From Sthenelais limicola (taxonomy: Eukaryota; Annelida; Polychaeta; Phyllodocida; Sigalionidae): 64,000 bases of DNA. The position numbers and the translations under genes are program-made. Shown piece by piece: positions 1-10,118 of the stretch; position 1 is the stretch's first letter; each line of letters opens with the position of its first letter. Under the pieces are notes generated by a model. The model worked only from the letters and a program-made list of their open reading frames with translations. It had not been told where the DNA came from and did no database searches. The DNA lies in assembly GCA_942159475.1 (NCBI GenBank), contig OW804095.1:154830536-154894535 (forward strand), read 5' to 3'.

Positions 1-253
1 TAGATAAGATGAGACAAGATAATTCATTATTTGCCATAATAGGTGTGAAGTTGACAAAAATTTAACTTCTCAAATTAGAGTTCTTCCAGTTCATGTCCCG
101 CTTTGCCACCTTGCCATAATAACAGTTATGTCTCTCTAACGCTTATATTATTTATTTCTACGGATTGACTTCTGTACAGGTATGGATCCCTACAGTGTTT
201 CCAAGAAGGGCAGAAGTAGTACGAAGTAGGTAGAGTGAGTAGTACTTACATAT
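1..253. other. Unannotated A/T-rich flank
   Basis: No open frame, repeat or RNA signal that I can support. The stretch ends at the TA dinucleotide that flanks the first MITE-1 copy. Confidence 0.5.
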
Positions 254-488
254 GGGTCGGAATTTCAGAAAATGTACAATTTAACTTCACCAATCTTCTC
301 AAATAATCCAAATTTCAGACGAAAATAAACTTCAAAGTACAGTTCAACCTAACCAACCAGATTGCTGGCGTCAATGCAATGCCAAATATACTTGAATTTA
401 CCTAGTACTGGCCAAATTGCAGCCTATTTTAGCATAGTTTACTAAATGTATACAGCTGCCAATTATACATTTTCTGAAAATCGGACCC
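254..488 (+). mobile_element. MITE-1 copy 1
   Basis: Non-autonomous DNA transposon of about 235 bp with ~28 bp terminal inverted repeats: left end GGGTCGG then TTTCAGAAAATGTACAATT, right end its inverse ending CGGACCC. TA stands on both sides (acata|TGGG ... CCCA|TAtag), as expected for a Tc1/mariner-type target duplication. It has no coding capacity. At least twelve further copies or fragments occur in this window, so the family is abundant. Confidence 0.85.
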
Positions 489-718
489 ATATAGCCATAC
501 AGCTATACACATGGCCGACCTGTGGTAAACCACTGGGTGGTGGGAGGTGAAATAGTGCACAGGTAGGTCACCATGGCCTTAAGTCACAAGTAAGAACGTT
601 GCAAAGAAAATTCACTATGGGATTCTCATCGAGTCCAATGACTTAACCATTGCACCTGCCTGGTGTGGGGGTGTGTGGGTGCAGGATGGAGCTACACACT
701 GAGGTCCTTTCATCATAT
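489..718. other. Inter-repeat spacer with tRNA-like relic
   Basis: Low-copy sequence except for a minus-strand tRNA-like segment near 620-658, listed separately, and a short GT-rich run near 664-682. Confidence 0.4.
620..658 (-). other. tRNA(Ser)-like relic (SINE head?)
   Basis: Read on the minus strand, GGTGCAATGGTTAAG followed by TTGGACTCGA resembles the D-arm to anticodon-arm part of a serine tRNA. No good B box follows, so this is a decayed tRNA-derived SINE or pseudogene, not a working tRNA. Confidence 0.35.
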
Positions 719-1083
719 GTGATGTGTTACATGGAAATGAGTCACAAGTCGCAAATATGGATTTTGAGATATCATCATATTTGAAAAAATGAGATCAAGC
801 CGATTCTAATGATGGTAAACATTAGGACATCTTATAAGTACTTGTATAATTTGAATGCATGAACATAGATTTTGCGATATTTGTTACAGTCAATTGCTAG
901 TAAAGTAGTTACAAATCTCCTTGAAATAACCTCAAATATGCATAGTCTGGAAGTGAAAGTTAGCACATATATGCATACCATTTAAAGCGCCAGATACTCC
1001 AAGAATGAAAACATTCCCACAAAGAAATCCTGTGAAAACATCACTTTCTAGATATCAATTTTGCGACACATTTTGCTGTAACA
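719..1083. mobile_element. MITE-2, diverged copy
   Basis: It starts GTGATGTGTTACATGGAAAT followed by GAGTCACAAGTCGCAAA and ends with the diverged inverse (TTTTGCGACACA, then TGTAACAC). Internal matches to the two 407 bp copies (11,867 and 42,211) include the motif ATCAAGCCGATTCTAATGAT. It is older and more decayed than those copies. Confidence 0.6.
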
Positions 1084-1176
1084 CTAACAGATGTAATTTA
1101 TAACTTATATCTCATTGTCTATCTGTAAGACTAACAGATGTAATCTATAACTTATATCTCATTCTCTATCTGCTCT
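1084..1176. repeat. Two-unit 47 bp tandem repeat
   Basis: CTAACAGATGTAATTTATAA and the following TTATATCTCATTGTCTATCTG occur twice head to tail with a few substitutions. Short local duplication. Confidence 0.75.
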
Positions 1177-1222
1177 TGTTAAGTGCAGATGAGTAACTCA
1201 GCTGCTCACATCCTGTACTGCT

Positions 1223-1238
1223 CCTTATATGGGGCGGC
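1223..1238 (+). promoter_or_regulatory. CArG-like box beside a GC box
   Basis: CCTTATATGG matches the SRF CArG consensus CC(A/T)6GG exactly and runs straight into GGGGCGG, a GC-box core. The surroundings are rich in AGCTGCTC and CAGCAG words. The match is seen in the sequence; any function is inference, and one isolated match has weak predictive value. Confidence 0.25.
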
Positions 1239-1359
1239 CCTGTGTGTGAGCAGCAGCAGCACGAGCTGCTCAATACACAGACCTGCTCACGTCTTACATT
1301 TTCTTTATACAACAACTGTGAGAGGAAGAGTAGACCAGGCTGGACCCTGACACACATAT

Positions 1360-1594
1360 GGGTCAGATTCTCAGAAAATGTACAATTCCCCTTCACCACT
1401 CCTCTCAAATGACCCAAATTTCAGACGAAAATAAAGTTCAAAATACAGTCCAACCTAACCAACCAGATTGCTAGACTCAATGCAATGTTGAATATACTCG
1501 AATTTACCTAGTATTGACCAAATTCCAGCCTGATTTAGCAGAATTCACTAAATGTGTAGAGCTGCCAATTGTGCATTTTCTGAAAATCTGACAC
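1360..1594 (+). mobile_element. MITE-1 copy 2
   Basis: Full-length copy in the same orientation as copy 1. Left end TGGGTCAGATTCTCAGAAAA, right end TTTTCTGAAAATCTGACACA, with TA on both sides. Confidence 0.85.
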
Positions 1595-1622
1595 ATAAAG
1601 GCGAGTCACTCAAACCATTCAA

Positions 1623-1841
1623 GTGTTAACGGTGGTGGTGGTGGGGAGGACATTCACTCAACCTGTCGCACTAGTTGTATTTTATTATGGATCCAATGTT
1701 TCACTCTATACAGTGAAGCCTGAAGGGGGACTCCCTCAGAATGTATCAGGTACTGCTGAAATCACACAACTTCTCAATAATCATCTGCCTTTGGTTGGTG
1801 ACATATCTTTCTCTCCAACAAGTATCCCATGTTATTACTGA
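1623..1841 (+). other. Protein-like open frame, unrecognised
   Basis: A 72-codon open frame from ATG to TGA that is not made of tandem repeats for most of its length. It contains a compositionally plausible stretch (FTQPVALVVFYYGSNVSLY, later GTAEITQLLNNHLPLVGD). I recognise no domain. No convincing 3' splice site precedes it and no donor closes it; its last codons run into the 67 bp tandem repeat. It could be an exon relic, a transposon ORF remnant or chance. Confidence 0.15.
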
Positions 1842-2037
1842 GTGTATATAACTATATGTACTTTGTATTGTATCATCTGTCAATGTTTAACACACACATG
1901 TTATTACTGATTGTATATAACTATATGTACTTTGTATTGTATCATCTGTCAATGTTTAACACACATGTTATTACTGATTGTATATAACTATATGTAGATT
2001 GTATTGTATCATCTGTCAATGTTTAACACACACATGT
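1828..2037. repeat. 67 bp tandem repeat, three units
   Basis: Three head-to-tail copies of a unit starting ATGTTATTACTGATTGTATA and ending TCAATGTTTAACACACAC, with 2 bp length differences in the CA run. Confidence 0.85.
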
Positions 2038-2339
2038 TAACTACTGTTGATCACATATGAACCTCTATGTAAACATTCATGTTTCAGTCGTCATATGGTC
2101 GTAACTAGTGCTGGTTACGGTTTATAAGATACTAACTACTGGCCCCGCTTACCGTCTACCTCGTGTATATACTTGTGTATTGTGGTAAATATTGCTCACC
2201 TGAAATACAGTAAAACACAGCACATTAGTCAACAAGCAGGGAATATATGTATGTTATTTATGTGTACAATGAAATACACCCCCAACGCTCACTCACCCAG
2301 CCCTCACTCACCCTAACTCTCACTCCCCTAGCCCTCACT
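2038..2339. other. Unannotated spacer
   Basis: A/T-rich sequence followed by a short CACTCACCC-type low-complexity run near 2288-2342. Nothing else seen. Confidence 0.4.
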
Positions 2340-2505
2340 TCACCAATCCTCTCAGATTTAAAGCATCAGTGCAGTTAAAGATCCTTGAACCAGAGCAATA
2401 CAACTATACTCAGATATGTACCTAGTATTAACGATTTCTCGGCCTAATTTAGCAGAATTTGATAAATGTGTAGATCTGCCGATCCATGGTCTGACCCATA
2501 TAGGA
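2340..2505 (+). mobile_element. MITE-1 fragment
   Basis: Internal MITE-1 motifs (TTCACCAATCCTCTCA, CTCAGATATGTACCTAGTAT, TAATTTAGCAGAATTTGATA) and a degenerate right end (GGTCTGACCCATATA). The left terminal repeat is missing. Confidence 0.6.
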
Positions 2506-2731
2506 CTACAGTACCAGACTATGTATGTAGGGAGGGGCATGATGGGACCGGAAGTGGGTGCAGCGGGTTAAAACACCGCCTGGCCGCCAGGTGTCAGTGT
2601 GATGAATAGACGCTAGGTAGCGCCATCACCCCTAGTGTTGCTATAACAACAACATTTAAATTCATCTCCTCTTGTTTTCCATTTTGTCCATAGATCCAGA
2701 GCTTACAGGTGCCGCTTGTCTCCCCCCTGCT

Positions 2732-2931
2732 NNNNNNNNNNNNNNNNNNNNNNNNNNNNNNNNNNNNNNNNNNNNNNNNNNNNNNNNNNNNNNNNNNNNN
2801 NNNNNNNNNNNNNNNNNNNNNNNNNNNNNNNNNNNNNNNNNNNNNNNNNNNNNNNNNNNNNNNNNNNNNNNNNNNNNNNNNNNNNNNNNNNNNNNNNNNN
2901 NNNNNNNNNNNNNNNNNNNNNNNNNNNNNNN
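2732..2931. other. Assembly gap, 200 N
   Basis: Exactly 200 N. All three gaps in the window have this length, so it is a placeholder of unknown true size. The right edge abuts a fold-back element. Open frames that cross it are meaningless. Confidence 0.98.
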
Positions 2932-3130
2932 AGTAAGGGGGGGGGGGCTCCACTGGCTGCGATAAGCTCTGCAGTAAGCTCTGCCGTAAGCCTTGCGATG
3001 GTGAGACATGGCGAGGTCCTGCCTACATGGCCAGTGAACTATGTAAGCAGGACCTCATCATTCCTCTCCACCTACAGAACCAGCGCAACACCATCGCAAG
3101 GCTTATCGCCGCCAGTGGAGACAACCCTTA
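2932..3130. mobile_element. Fold-back MITE (MITE-4), copy 1
   Basis: About 200 bp that is almost entirely self-complementary. The left arm begins AAGGG, a G run, then CTCCACTGGCTGCG; the right arm ends CGCCAGTGGAGACAACCCTT. The centre contains AGGTCCTGCCTACATGGCC facing TATGTAAGCAGGACCT. A cleaner relative lies at 46,315-46,513. The left end meets the gap, so target duplications cannot be judged here. Confidence 0.65.
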
Positions 3131-3617
3131 GTATGGTACAGCTCTTTAACAGTCGTGTAGGTCTGCCAAGACCTCCTCCTTCTCCTCCTCCTGTCACCCC
3201 TGGCATTACTGGCATTACTGGCATTACTTGCTACTCAAGCCTCTCCTCCTCCTTCACTCCCACATTCACTTCTTGTTTAAGCTTTTGTTCCCTCACTTGT
3301 CCCTCTAGCGGCAGTTGCTGGCACTGTGTGTCTTTGTGCGGCACTTATTAATATCACGCCATGTGCTCCCCTCCTCAGTCCCTCAGTCCATCAGTCTCTC
3401 AGTCCCTCAGTCTCTCAGTCTCTCTGTCCCTCTGTCCCGCTACATACTCCTCCACTCTCTGTGTTACTGCTTACAAGTCGCACTCTCCGCTTTGTCTGCC
3501 TCTAGACTTCTTTTGTTTTACTTTATTTCTGTTCTGTGTTGTCTTTCTCTGCTTCTTCTCTTTGCCTTTTCTGCCTCCCATGTTGTAAGCTCCCTCACTT
3601 GCTCTCTTTCTTCTTTA
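3131..3617. other. Pyrimidine-rich lead-in
   Basis: Contains GGCATTACT x3 (3,202-3,228) and CAGTCCCT/CAGTCTCT repeats (3,376-3,440) and grades into the CT microsatellite. No gene seen. Confidence 0.5.
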
Positions 3618-4420
3618 TGTTCTCTCTCTCTCCCTCTCCTCTCTCTCCCTCTCTCTCCTCTCTCCCTCTCTCTCCTCTCTCTCCTCTCTCCCTCTCTCTC
3701 CCTCTCTCTCCTCTCTCTCCTCTCTCCCTCTCTCTCCTCTCTCTCCTCTCTCCCTCTCTCTCCCTCTCTCTCCTCTCTCCCTCTCTCTCCTCTCTCTCCT
3801 CTCTCCCTCTCTCTCCCTCTCTCTCCTCTCTCTCCTCTCTCCCTCTCTCTCCTCTCTCTCCTCTCTCCCTCTCTCTCCCTCTCTCTCCTCTCTCCCTCTC
3901 TCTCCTCTCTCTCCTCTCTCCCTCTCTCTCCCTCTCTCTCCTCTCTCTCCTCTCTCCCTCTCTCTCCTCTCTCTCCTCTCTCTCCTCTCTCCCTCTCTCT
4001 CCTCTCTCTCCTCTCTCTCCCTCTCTCCCTCTCTCTCCTCTCTCTCCTCTCTCTCCTCTCTCCCTCTCTCTCCTCTCTCTCCTCTCTCCCTCTCTCTCCT
4101 CTCTCTCACCTCTCTCTCCTCCTCTCTCCTCCTCTCTCCTCCTCTCTCCCCCTCTCTCCTCTCTCTCCCTCTCTCTTCTCCCACTCTCTTCTCTCTGTCT
4201 CCTCTCTCACTCCTCCTTCTCCTCTCTCTCCCTCTCTCTTCTCCCACTCTCTTCTCTCTGTCTCCTCTCTCACTCCTCCTTCTCCTCTCTCTCCCTCTCT
4301 CTTCTCCCGCTCTCTTCTCTATGTCTCCTCTCTCACTCCTCCTTCTCCTCTCTCCCCTTATCTCCCCTCGTCTTCCCTCTCCCCCCTCTCCCCCTCATCC
4401 CCCACCACCACCCCACACAG
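3618..4420. repeat. CT-rich microsatellite domain
   Basis: About 800 bp built almost only from CTCTCTCC and CCCTCTCT words, with a ~66 bp higher-order repeat near 4,165-4,350. Every frame on the + strand is open because the units lack stops; these are not proteins. Confidence 0.95.
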
Positions 4421-4684
4421 CGCCGCTCCTCCCCTTCCTCGCCCGAGTGCTCTATATTTAACTCAGGCTGCCGCGACCTAAAGACTTTTTCCTCAGTTCA
4501 TCCTTTCACATTTTCTCTTTTTAATGGACGCGAGAGAGACGCAGAGATGTTTGTCCTTGAAGAGGAATTGCTTGTGTTGTTGGAGATCGTCTTGTCTCTC
4601 CTCCTCCTCCTGTTCCTCCTCCTGTGTTTGTACGGCTTGTGTTTGCTGCTCTAAGGCAGGAGATAGATACTGGGGGACGGGTGT
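4421..4684. other. Spacer between CT and GA tracts
   Basis: Mixed sequence including a CCTCCTCCT run near 4,598-4,624. No supported gene. Confidence 0.4.
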
Positions 4685-5175
4685 GTGTGAGGAGGGAGGG
4701 GGGGGGGTAGGCGAGAGGTAAAGAGATATCGGAGTAGAGATAGGAGAGAAAGGGAAGATATTGCAAGGGGGAGAAAGAGACGGGTCAGAGGAGAGAGAGA
4801 GTGTGGGAGCGGGGCAGAGGGAGAGAGAGGAAAGAAAAGAGAGAAAAGAGAGAAGAGAGAGACAGAGAGGAAGGATCGAGGGAGAGAGAGTCTGGGAGAG
4901 AGGATAGGAGAGAGAAGAGAGAGGAGAGAGAGGAAAGAGGAGAGAGAGAGGGAAAGAGAGGGAGAGAGGAGCTAGAGGAGAGAGAGAGGAGGAAGGAGAG
5001 GGAGGCATAGGGGAAGATAGGGGGGTGGATAGACTGGGAGAGAGGCGATAGGGGAAAGAGAGATTGGGAGAAAGAACAGAGAGGAAAGAGAGACAGAAGA
5101 GAGAGGAACATGTAGAGAGAGAGGAGAAATGACGGAGAGAGAGGAGACTAGAGAGACAGGAATTACACAGGAGAG
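4685..5175. repeat. GA-rich microsatellite domain
   Basis: Purine-rich strand (GAGAGAGGA words), complementary in sense to the CT tract at 3.6-4.4 kb. The pair could in principle fold as a long imperfect inverted repeat. Confidence 0.9.
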
Positions 5176-5288
5176 GAAGATGGACATCGATTAATTAAGA
5201 ATCTGTTAATTGCACTGAGAGTATTTAGATCTAGGTCAACAATGGGCGTGCCTGACCCAGTAAAAACTACATTCCTCCTGGCGTGGAA

Positions 5289-5302
5289 GCGCCATCTGGT
5301 GG
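5289..5302 (-). promoter_or_regulatory. CTCF-like core motif
   Basis: The reverse complement reads CCACCAGATGGCGC, which fits the CTCF core CCASYAGRKGGC at every position. Sequence match only; binding is inferred. Confidence 0.3.
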
Positions 5303-5350
5303 TTTTATAATCCTGCCATTAACACACAGATTAGACGAGGGGGTAAATAC

Positions 5351-5445
5351 CCCAACCCCCAACCCCCAACCCCCAACCCCCAACCCCCAACCCCCAACCC
5401 CCAACCCCCAACCCCCAACCCCTCCCCAACCCCCAACCACCCCAT
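5351..5445. repeat. (CCCCAAC)n tract
   Basis: About 12 copies of a 7 bp unit. The minus strand carries regular GGGGG runs and so has G-quadruplex potential. It resembles some telomere repeats but is internal and short. Confidence 0.9.
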
Positions 5446-5731
5446 CCTCTAACTTCTCTCTCTCACTAGTGTAATCAAGGCCTAGTAGAGGCTATGCGCA
5501 AAAACATACACACATGGCATAATCAATGGATTATACAATACCTAAATTGATGTTTAAATAATGTTTATTCTTCATACTTAAGCTAATTCTCAACTGACAT
5601 ACATAACCTATGGAATATATGACTTATAGATTGGTTGGAAAAGAACAAAATTAAAATAGAAAAACTTAAATATTTACCCATTTTACCTGTGAGAGCTGCG
5701 TTACCATATGGTGGTCTATACATCATTATAC
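5446..5731. other. Unannotated spacer
   Basis: A/T-rich, no repeat or gene seen. Confidence 0.4.
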
Positions 5732-5965
5732 GGGTCAGATCTTCAGAAAATGTACAATTCACCTTCACCGAACCTCTCAAATAACTCAAATTTAAGACGA
5801 AAATTAGGTTCAAAATACAGTTCAACATAACCAGACAGATCTATTGAATGAATACGATACAGAATACATTCAGATATACCTAGAATTTATCATTTTTCAC
5901 TTTAATTTAGGAGAATTTGATAGATGTGTAGAACTGTAGTTTGTGCATTTTCTGAAAGTCTGACC
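5732..5965 (+). mobile_element. MITE-1 copy 3
   Basis: Full length, TA|CGGGTCAG ... CTGACCCA|TA. Internal AAGACGAAAATTAGGTTC and AACATAACCAGACAGAT link it to the subgroup at 62,055. Confidence 0.85.
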
Positions 5966-5987
5966 CATACAGGTTCTCTACATCAGT

Positions 5988-6090
5988 ACCTATAGGTGTG
6001 GTGTGTCAGGGTACCTCTACTCTACAGTACTTAGTCTACCCTGCCCTGCTATAGGTGTGGTGTATCAGGGTTACCTCTACCCTGCTGCCC
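5988..6090. repeat. Two-unit ~65 bp duplication
   Basis: TATAGGTGTGGTGTGTCAGG followed by TACCTCTAC occurs twice, the second time slightly altered. Confidence 0.6.
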
Positions 6091-6240
6091 TGATAGACAA
6101 ACCATCCACTCCTCACACAGTGTTGGTGGGCGAGTCACTCAGTGGGAGTCACTCAGTCAGTGGCTATTGAGTGAGCTATTGATCCCTGCTCCATGTCTCC
6201 AACACTAACTGCTCCTCCTCACTCTCTACCATCCTGTCAC

Positions 6241-6474
6241 GGGTCAGATTTTCAGAAAATGTACAAATCGCCTTCACCAATCCTCTCAAACAACCCACAT
6301 TTAAGACAAAAATGAGCTTCAAAATGCAGTTTAACATAACGGAACTGATACTTTAATTCAATGCAATACCAAATATACTCAGATTTACCCGGTATTCTTC
6401 ATTTTTCAGTCTAATTTAGCAGAATTTCCTAAATGTGTAGAGCTGCCAATTGTACATTTTCTGGAAATGTGATC
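6241..6474 (+). mobile_element. MITE-1 copy 4
   Basis: Left end GGGTCAGATTTTCAGAAAAT; right end decayed (TTTTCTGGAAATGTGATCCA). Internal part matches the consensus with ATACTCAGATTTACCCGGTA. Confidence 0.85.
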
Positions 6475-6510
6475 CACACATACCCCCTCCTCCTCCTCCT
6501 GCCACTCTCC

Positions 6511-7724
6511 TACCCCCACCCAACACCCACTCCTACCCCCGCCCAACACCCACTCCTACCCCCGCCCAACACCCACTCCTACCCCCGCCCAACACCCACT
6601 CCTACCCCCGCCCAACACCCACTCCTACCCCCGCCCAACACCCACTCCTACCCCCGCCCAACACCCACTCCTACCCCCGCCCAACACCCACTCCTACCCC
6701 CGCCCAACACCCACTCCTACCCCCGCCCAACACCCACTCCTACCCCCGCCCAACACCCACTCCTACCCCCGCCCAACACCCACTCCTACCCCCGCCCAAC
6801 ACCCACTCCTACCCCCGCCCAACACCCACTCCTACCCCCGCCCAACACCCACTCCTACCCCCGCCCAACACCCACTCCTACCCCCGCCCAACACCCACTC
6901 CTACCCCCACCCAACACCCCACTCCTACCCCCGCCCAACACCCACTCCTACCCCCACCCAACACCCACTCTCCTACCCCCACCCAACACCCACTCCTACC
7001 CCCACCCAACACCCACTCCTACCCCCACCCAACACCCACTCCTACCCCCGCCCAACACCCACTCCTACCCCCACCCAACACCCACTCCTACCCCCCACCC
7101 AACACCCACTCCTACCCCCACCCAACACCCACTCCTACCCCCGCCCAACACCCACTCCTACCCCCACCCAACACCCACTCCTACCCCCACCCAACACCCA
7201 CTCCTACCCCCACCCAACACCCACTCCTACCCCCACCCAACACCCACTCCTACCCCCGCCCAACACCCACTCCTACCCCCGCCCAACACCCACTCCTACC
7301 CCCACCCAACACCCACTCCTACCCCCGCCCAACACCCACTCCTACCCCCGCCCAACACCCACTCCTACCCCCACCCAACACCCACTCCTACCCCCCGCCC
7401 AACACCCACTCCTACCCCCACCCAACACCTACTCCTACCCCCACCCAACACCCCACTCCTACCCCCACCCAACACCTACTCCTACCCCCACCCAACACCC
7501 ACTCCTACCCCCCACCCAACACCCACTCCTACCCCCACCCAACACCTACTCCTACCCCCACCCAACACCCCACTCCTACCCCCACCCAACACCTACTCCT
7601 ACCCCCACCCAACACCCCACTCCTACCCCCACCCAACACCTACTCCTACCCCCACCCAACACCCCACTCCTACCCCCACCCAACACCCACTCCTACCCCC
7701 CGCCCAACACCCACTCCCATAACC
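6511..7724. repeat. 23 bp C-rich minisatellite
   Basis: About 53 copies of CCCACTCCTACCCCC + GCCCAACA. The first ~20 copies are nearly all the GCCC variant; the right half mixes ACCC and GCCC variants and carries +1 C slips and CACCTACTC variants, so the two halves evolved differently. The minus strand has dense G runs. The ~430-codon frames are by-products of the repeat. Confidence 0.97.
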
Positions 7725-7765
7725 CTTAACTAAACCTCCACAAACCCATCAGTTAAGTCGATCAG

Positions 7766-7827
7766 CTGGACCCGGTTGTCACACTGCTCTTTAAGGGAAG
7801 GTCCAAGTGTCCCTGGGCCCTGCTAGT
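7766..7827 (+). other. Possible short exon
   Basis: A 62 nt segment between GATCAG and a consensus donor GTGAGT (7,828-7,833). It reads LDPVVTLLFKGRSKCPWALL in one open frame. The upstream acceptor is poor in pyrimidines (an alternative AG is at 7,751-7,752 but brings a stop into this frame). I do not recognise the peptide. Low-confidence exon relic or chance. Confidence 0.15.
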
Positions 7828-7833
7828 GTGAGT

Positions 7834-8480
7834 GTTTCTGTCTTAAATACTTGTATCAGATGCAATTACATGTGAAGCATATCAAGCTATAGCCCAGCCC
7901 CTCTCCCACCCAACCCATCACCCAACCCTCACAACCCATGATTTGTGTGCAGTCAGATGTATACAATTGTCATGCATTAAACTGAATGGGTAAATAAGGT
8001 TTTTTATCATTTTTTTTCAACGGCAACACAGGGTAGAGTGAATTCAGTGAGTGAAACTCGCCCGAGGATAACTTTGTATTTATTATAATTTGCCTGATAT
8101 TTATGGTGGAAATAGTGAAAAGTACTTAATAGTGTTTACATGAACACCTTGTACCCCTGTAGGCCTTGCTACACCCATACACTATGGTATATACATAGCC
8201 GTAGGGTGTCAGTACTGTATGACGCACCTAGAAAATACCTGTTTACCAAATGAGATTATATTGAAAACAAGTTCTATGTGTTAAGTTTGTGTATGTATTA
8301 GTGATTTATATAATCTAATATTATATTTAGGCTATATGACATGTGTTGTTGAGCAGAGATGGGCGGGAGAAGGACGGTCAGGCGTATGCTTGACCTATTG
8401 CTGGACATTGACCTATTGCTGGATAGGTTTGACCACCTCCACCACCGCCCCAACCACAACTTGACCAACACCACCCTCGC
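7834..8480. other. Unannotated spacer
   Basis: Mostly low-copy A/T-rich DNA. I see no repeat, RNA or protein signal that I can support. Confidence 0.4.
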
Positions 8481-8562
8481 CACCAGCTCCCTGTCTCTTT
8501 TCTCTGTCTCTCTCTCCCTTCTTCTCTATCGTTATTTCCATGGTAAGATCATAAACTACCTC
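8481..8562. repeat. Head of dispersed repeat R4
   Basis: CT microsatellite followed by TTATTTCCATGGTAAGATCA. The same head, inverted, lies at 50,205-50,275 next to a solo R4 unit, so the head plus unit form one dispersed element. Confidence 0.55.
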
Positions 8563-9293
8563 CCTCTCAGCTCTCCCGCCCTTGATATAACCATATTAAA
8601 TGTGTTGATAAGGGCGTAAAGCAACCAATCTCACTCACTCCCTCTCAGCTCTCCCGCCCTTGATATAACCATATTAAATGTGTTGATAAGGGCGTAAAGC
8701 AACCAATCTCAATCACTCACTCACTCTCAGCTCTCCCGCCCTTGATATAACCATATTAAATGTGTTGATAAGGGCGTAAAGCAACCAGTCTCACTCACTC
8801 ACTCACTCTCAGCTCTCCCACCCTTGATATAACCATATTAAATGTGTTGATAAGGGTGTAAAGCAACCAATCTCAATCACTCACTCACTCTCAGCTCTCC
8901 CACCCTTGATATAACCATATTAAATGTGTTGATAAGGGTGTAAAGCAACCAATCTCACTCACTCACTCACTCTCAGCTCTCCCGCCCTTGATATAACCAT
9001 ATTAAATGTGTTGATAAGGGCGTAAAGCAACCAATCTCACTCACTCCCTCTCAGCTCTCCTGCCCTTGATATAACCATATTAAATGTGTTGATAAGGGTG
9101 TAAAGCAACCAATCTCACTCACTCACTCACTCTCAGCTCTCCCGCCCTTGATATAACCATATTAAATGTGTTGATAAGGGTGTAAAGCAACCAATCTCAC
9201 TCACTCACTCACTCTCAGCTCTCCCGCCCTTGATATAACCATATTAAATGTGTTGATAAGGGCGTAAAGCAACCAATCTCACTCACTCACTCA
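8563..9293. repeat. R4 array, nine ~75-88 bp units
   Basis: Each unit carries CTCTCAGCTCTCCC, then a hairpin (CGCCCTT ... AAGGGCG around ~28 nt containing ATAACCATATTAAATGTG), then TAAAGCAACCAATCTC and an (ACTC)n run of variable length. One stem pair varies in step: five units G:C, two A:T, two G:T, none A:C. Solo units sit at 12,667 and, inverted, at 50,128. Confidence 0.95.
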
Positions 9294-9640
9294 CTCCCCA
9301 AACCCAACTTGACCACCTGGACCCTTGACCATCCCAGCCCCCAACTTGACCCCCCCCCCCCCCCGTGATCATCCCCTTGGGTCCCCCCATCCCCAACTTG
9401 ACCAGCCCCTCCCCCACTCCCTTGACCACCCATCACCAAGCCTACCACCACCACCTCCCTACCTTGACCATCGACCCACCACCGTGTCTACCATCTCCTC
9501 CTCCTGCTGCTGCTACTTTGACCAGTAAACTAGAAGTAGATTACCGTCCACTCTAGCATTGATCCCCCACCTCTGTGTGTTTGTCCATCCCCCCGCCCCC
9601 CGCCCCCCGCCCCCCGCCCCCCGCCCCTACACCACAATTA
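9294..9640. repeat. C-rich low complexity with CTTGACCA words
   Basis: Scattered CTTGACCA/CCTTGACC motifs in poly-C context, then a (CCCCCCG)n run at 9,590-9,626. Assembly-sensitive homopolymers. No gene. Confidence 0.7.
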
Positions 9641-9897
9641 GACCACCGTCATGCTAGACTATTGGAAATCGTTGTCTCATCCCCCCCTCCCCCCTCACTC
9701 CCTCCCACCCACAGGCTAATCCCGGGTAATAGTGTGTGTATAGGGGGTGGGGTAAGTGTGTTTGTGTGTGGGGGGGGAGGGGGGGAATGCGGGGGGAGGT
9801 TAGGTAAGCGCAATATCTACGTTGTCTAAGACAACCACAGTGAATACCTTGTAGCCCTGACATAACCCTATCTGTGTACAATCATAAACGTTATACT
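9641..9897. other. C-rich then G-rich spacer
   Basis: A C-rich run near 9,680-9,713 and a G-rich run near 9,740-9,805 face each other and could pair loosely. Nothing else seen. Confidence 0.4.
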
Positions 9898-10118
9898 AAA
9901 TGTACTCATAATATGACTTGTAGGACTGAATTATTCAATATTCTGCAGCTGTTATATGGTTTTATCCTAAAAAAAATACTAAAAATTCGAGGCGAATTGG
10001 TCGAGCTAAAACAGTGGCCGCTGAGTGATAATGAGTGTTGTAACCAAAGGAAAAGATTTTGGCGGGTCACCGAAATATAAACGTGGTTTTTATGAAGCTC
10101 TGTAGCAAAAACAACCAA
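9898..10118. repeat. R5 dispersed repeat, single copy
   Basis: ATAATATGACTTGTAGGACTG, TTCAATATTCTGC, then later AAAAGATTTTGGCGGG and GAAGCTCTGTAGC. The same order of motifs flanks and fills the 69 bp array at 24.3-25.0 kb, so this is the unamplified form. Confidence 0.6.

Noticed and set aside
2594..3351. Frames spanning N runs
   Set aside because: N cannot be translated; same applies at 26,756-27,455 and 55,215-56,106.
3315..4654. Long Ser/Leu/Pro-rich frames (370-390 codons) over the CT tract
   Set aside because: Pure low-complexity repeat with no stop in any + frame; no signal, domain or non-repeat portion.
5351..5445. Telomere-like repeat
   Set aside because: Only ~12 units of CCCCAAC inside a scaffold with no subtelomeric context; ordinary microsatellite.
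5675..5715. Minus-strand CTCACAG|GTAAAA junction as another ratchet site
   Set aside because: No pyrimidine tract, no branch-point word and a weak donor.
6433..7733. Two ~430-codon Pro/Thr-rich frames
   Set aside because: Produced by the 23 bp repeat; both overlapping frames are open because every reading of the unit lacks stops.
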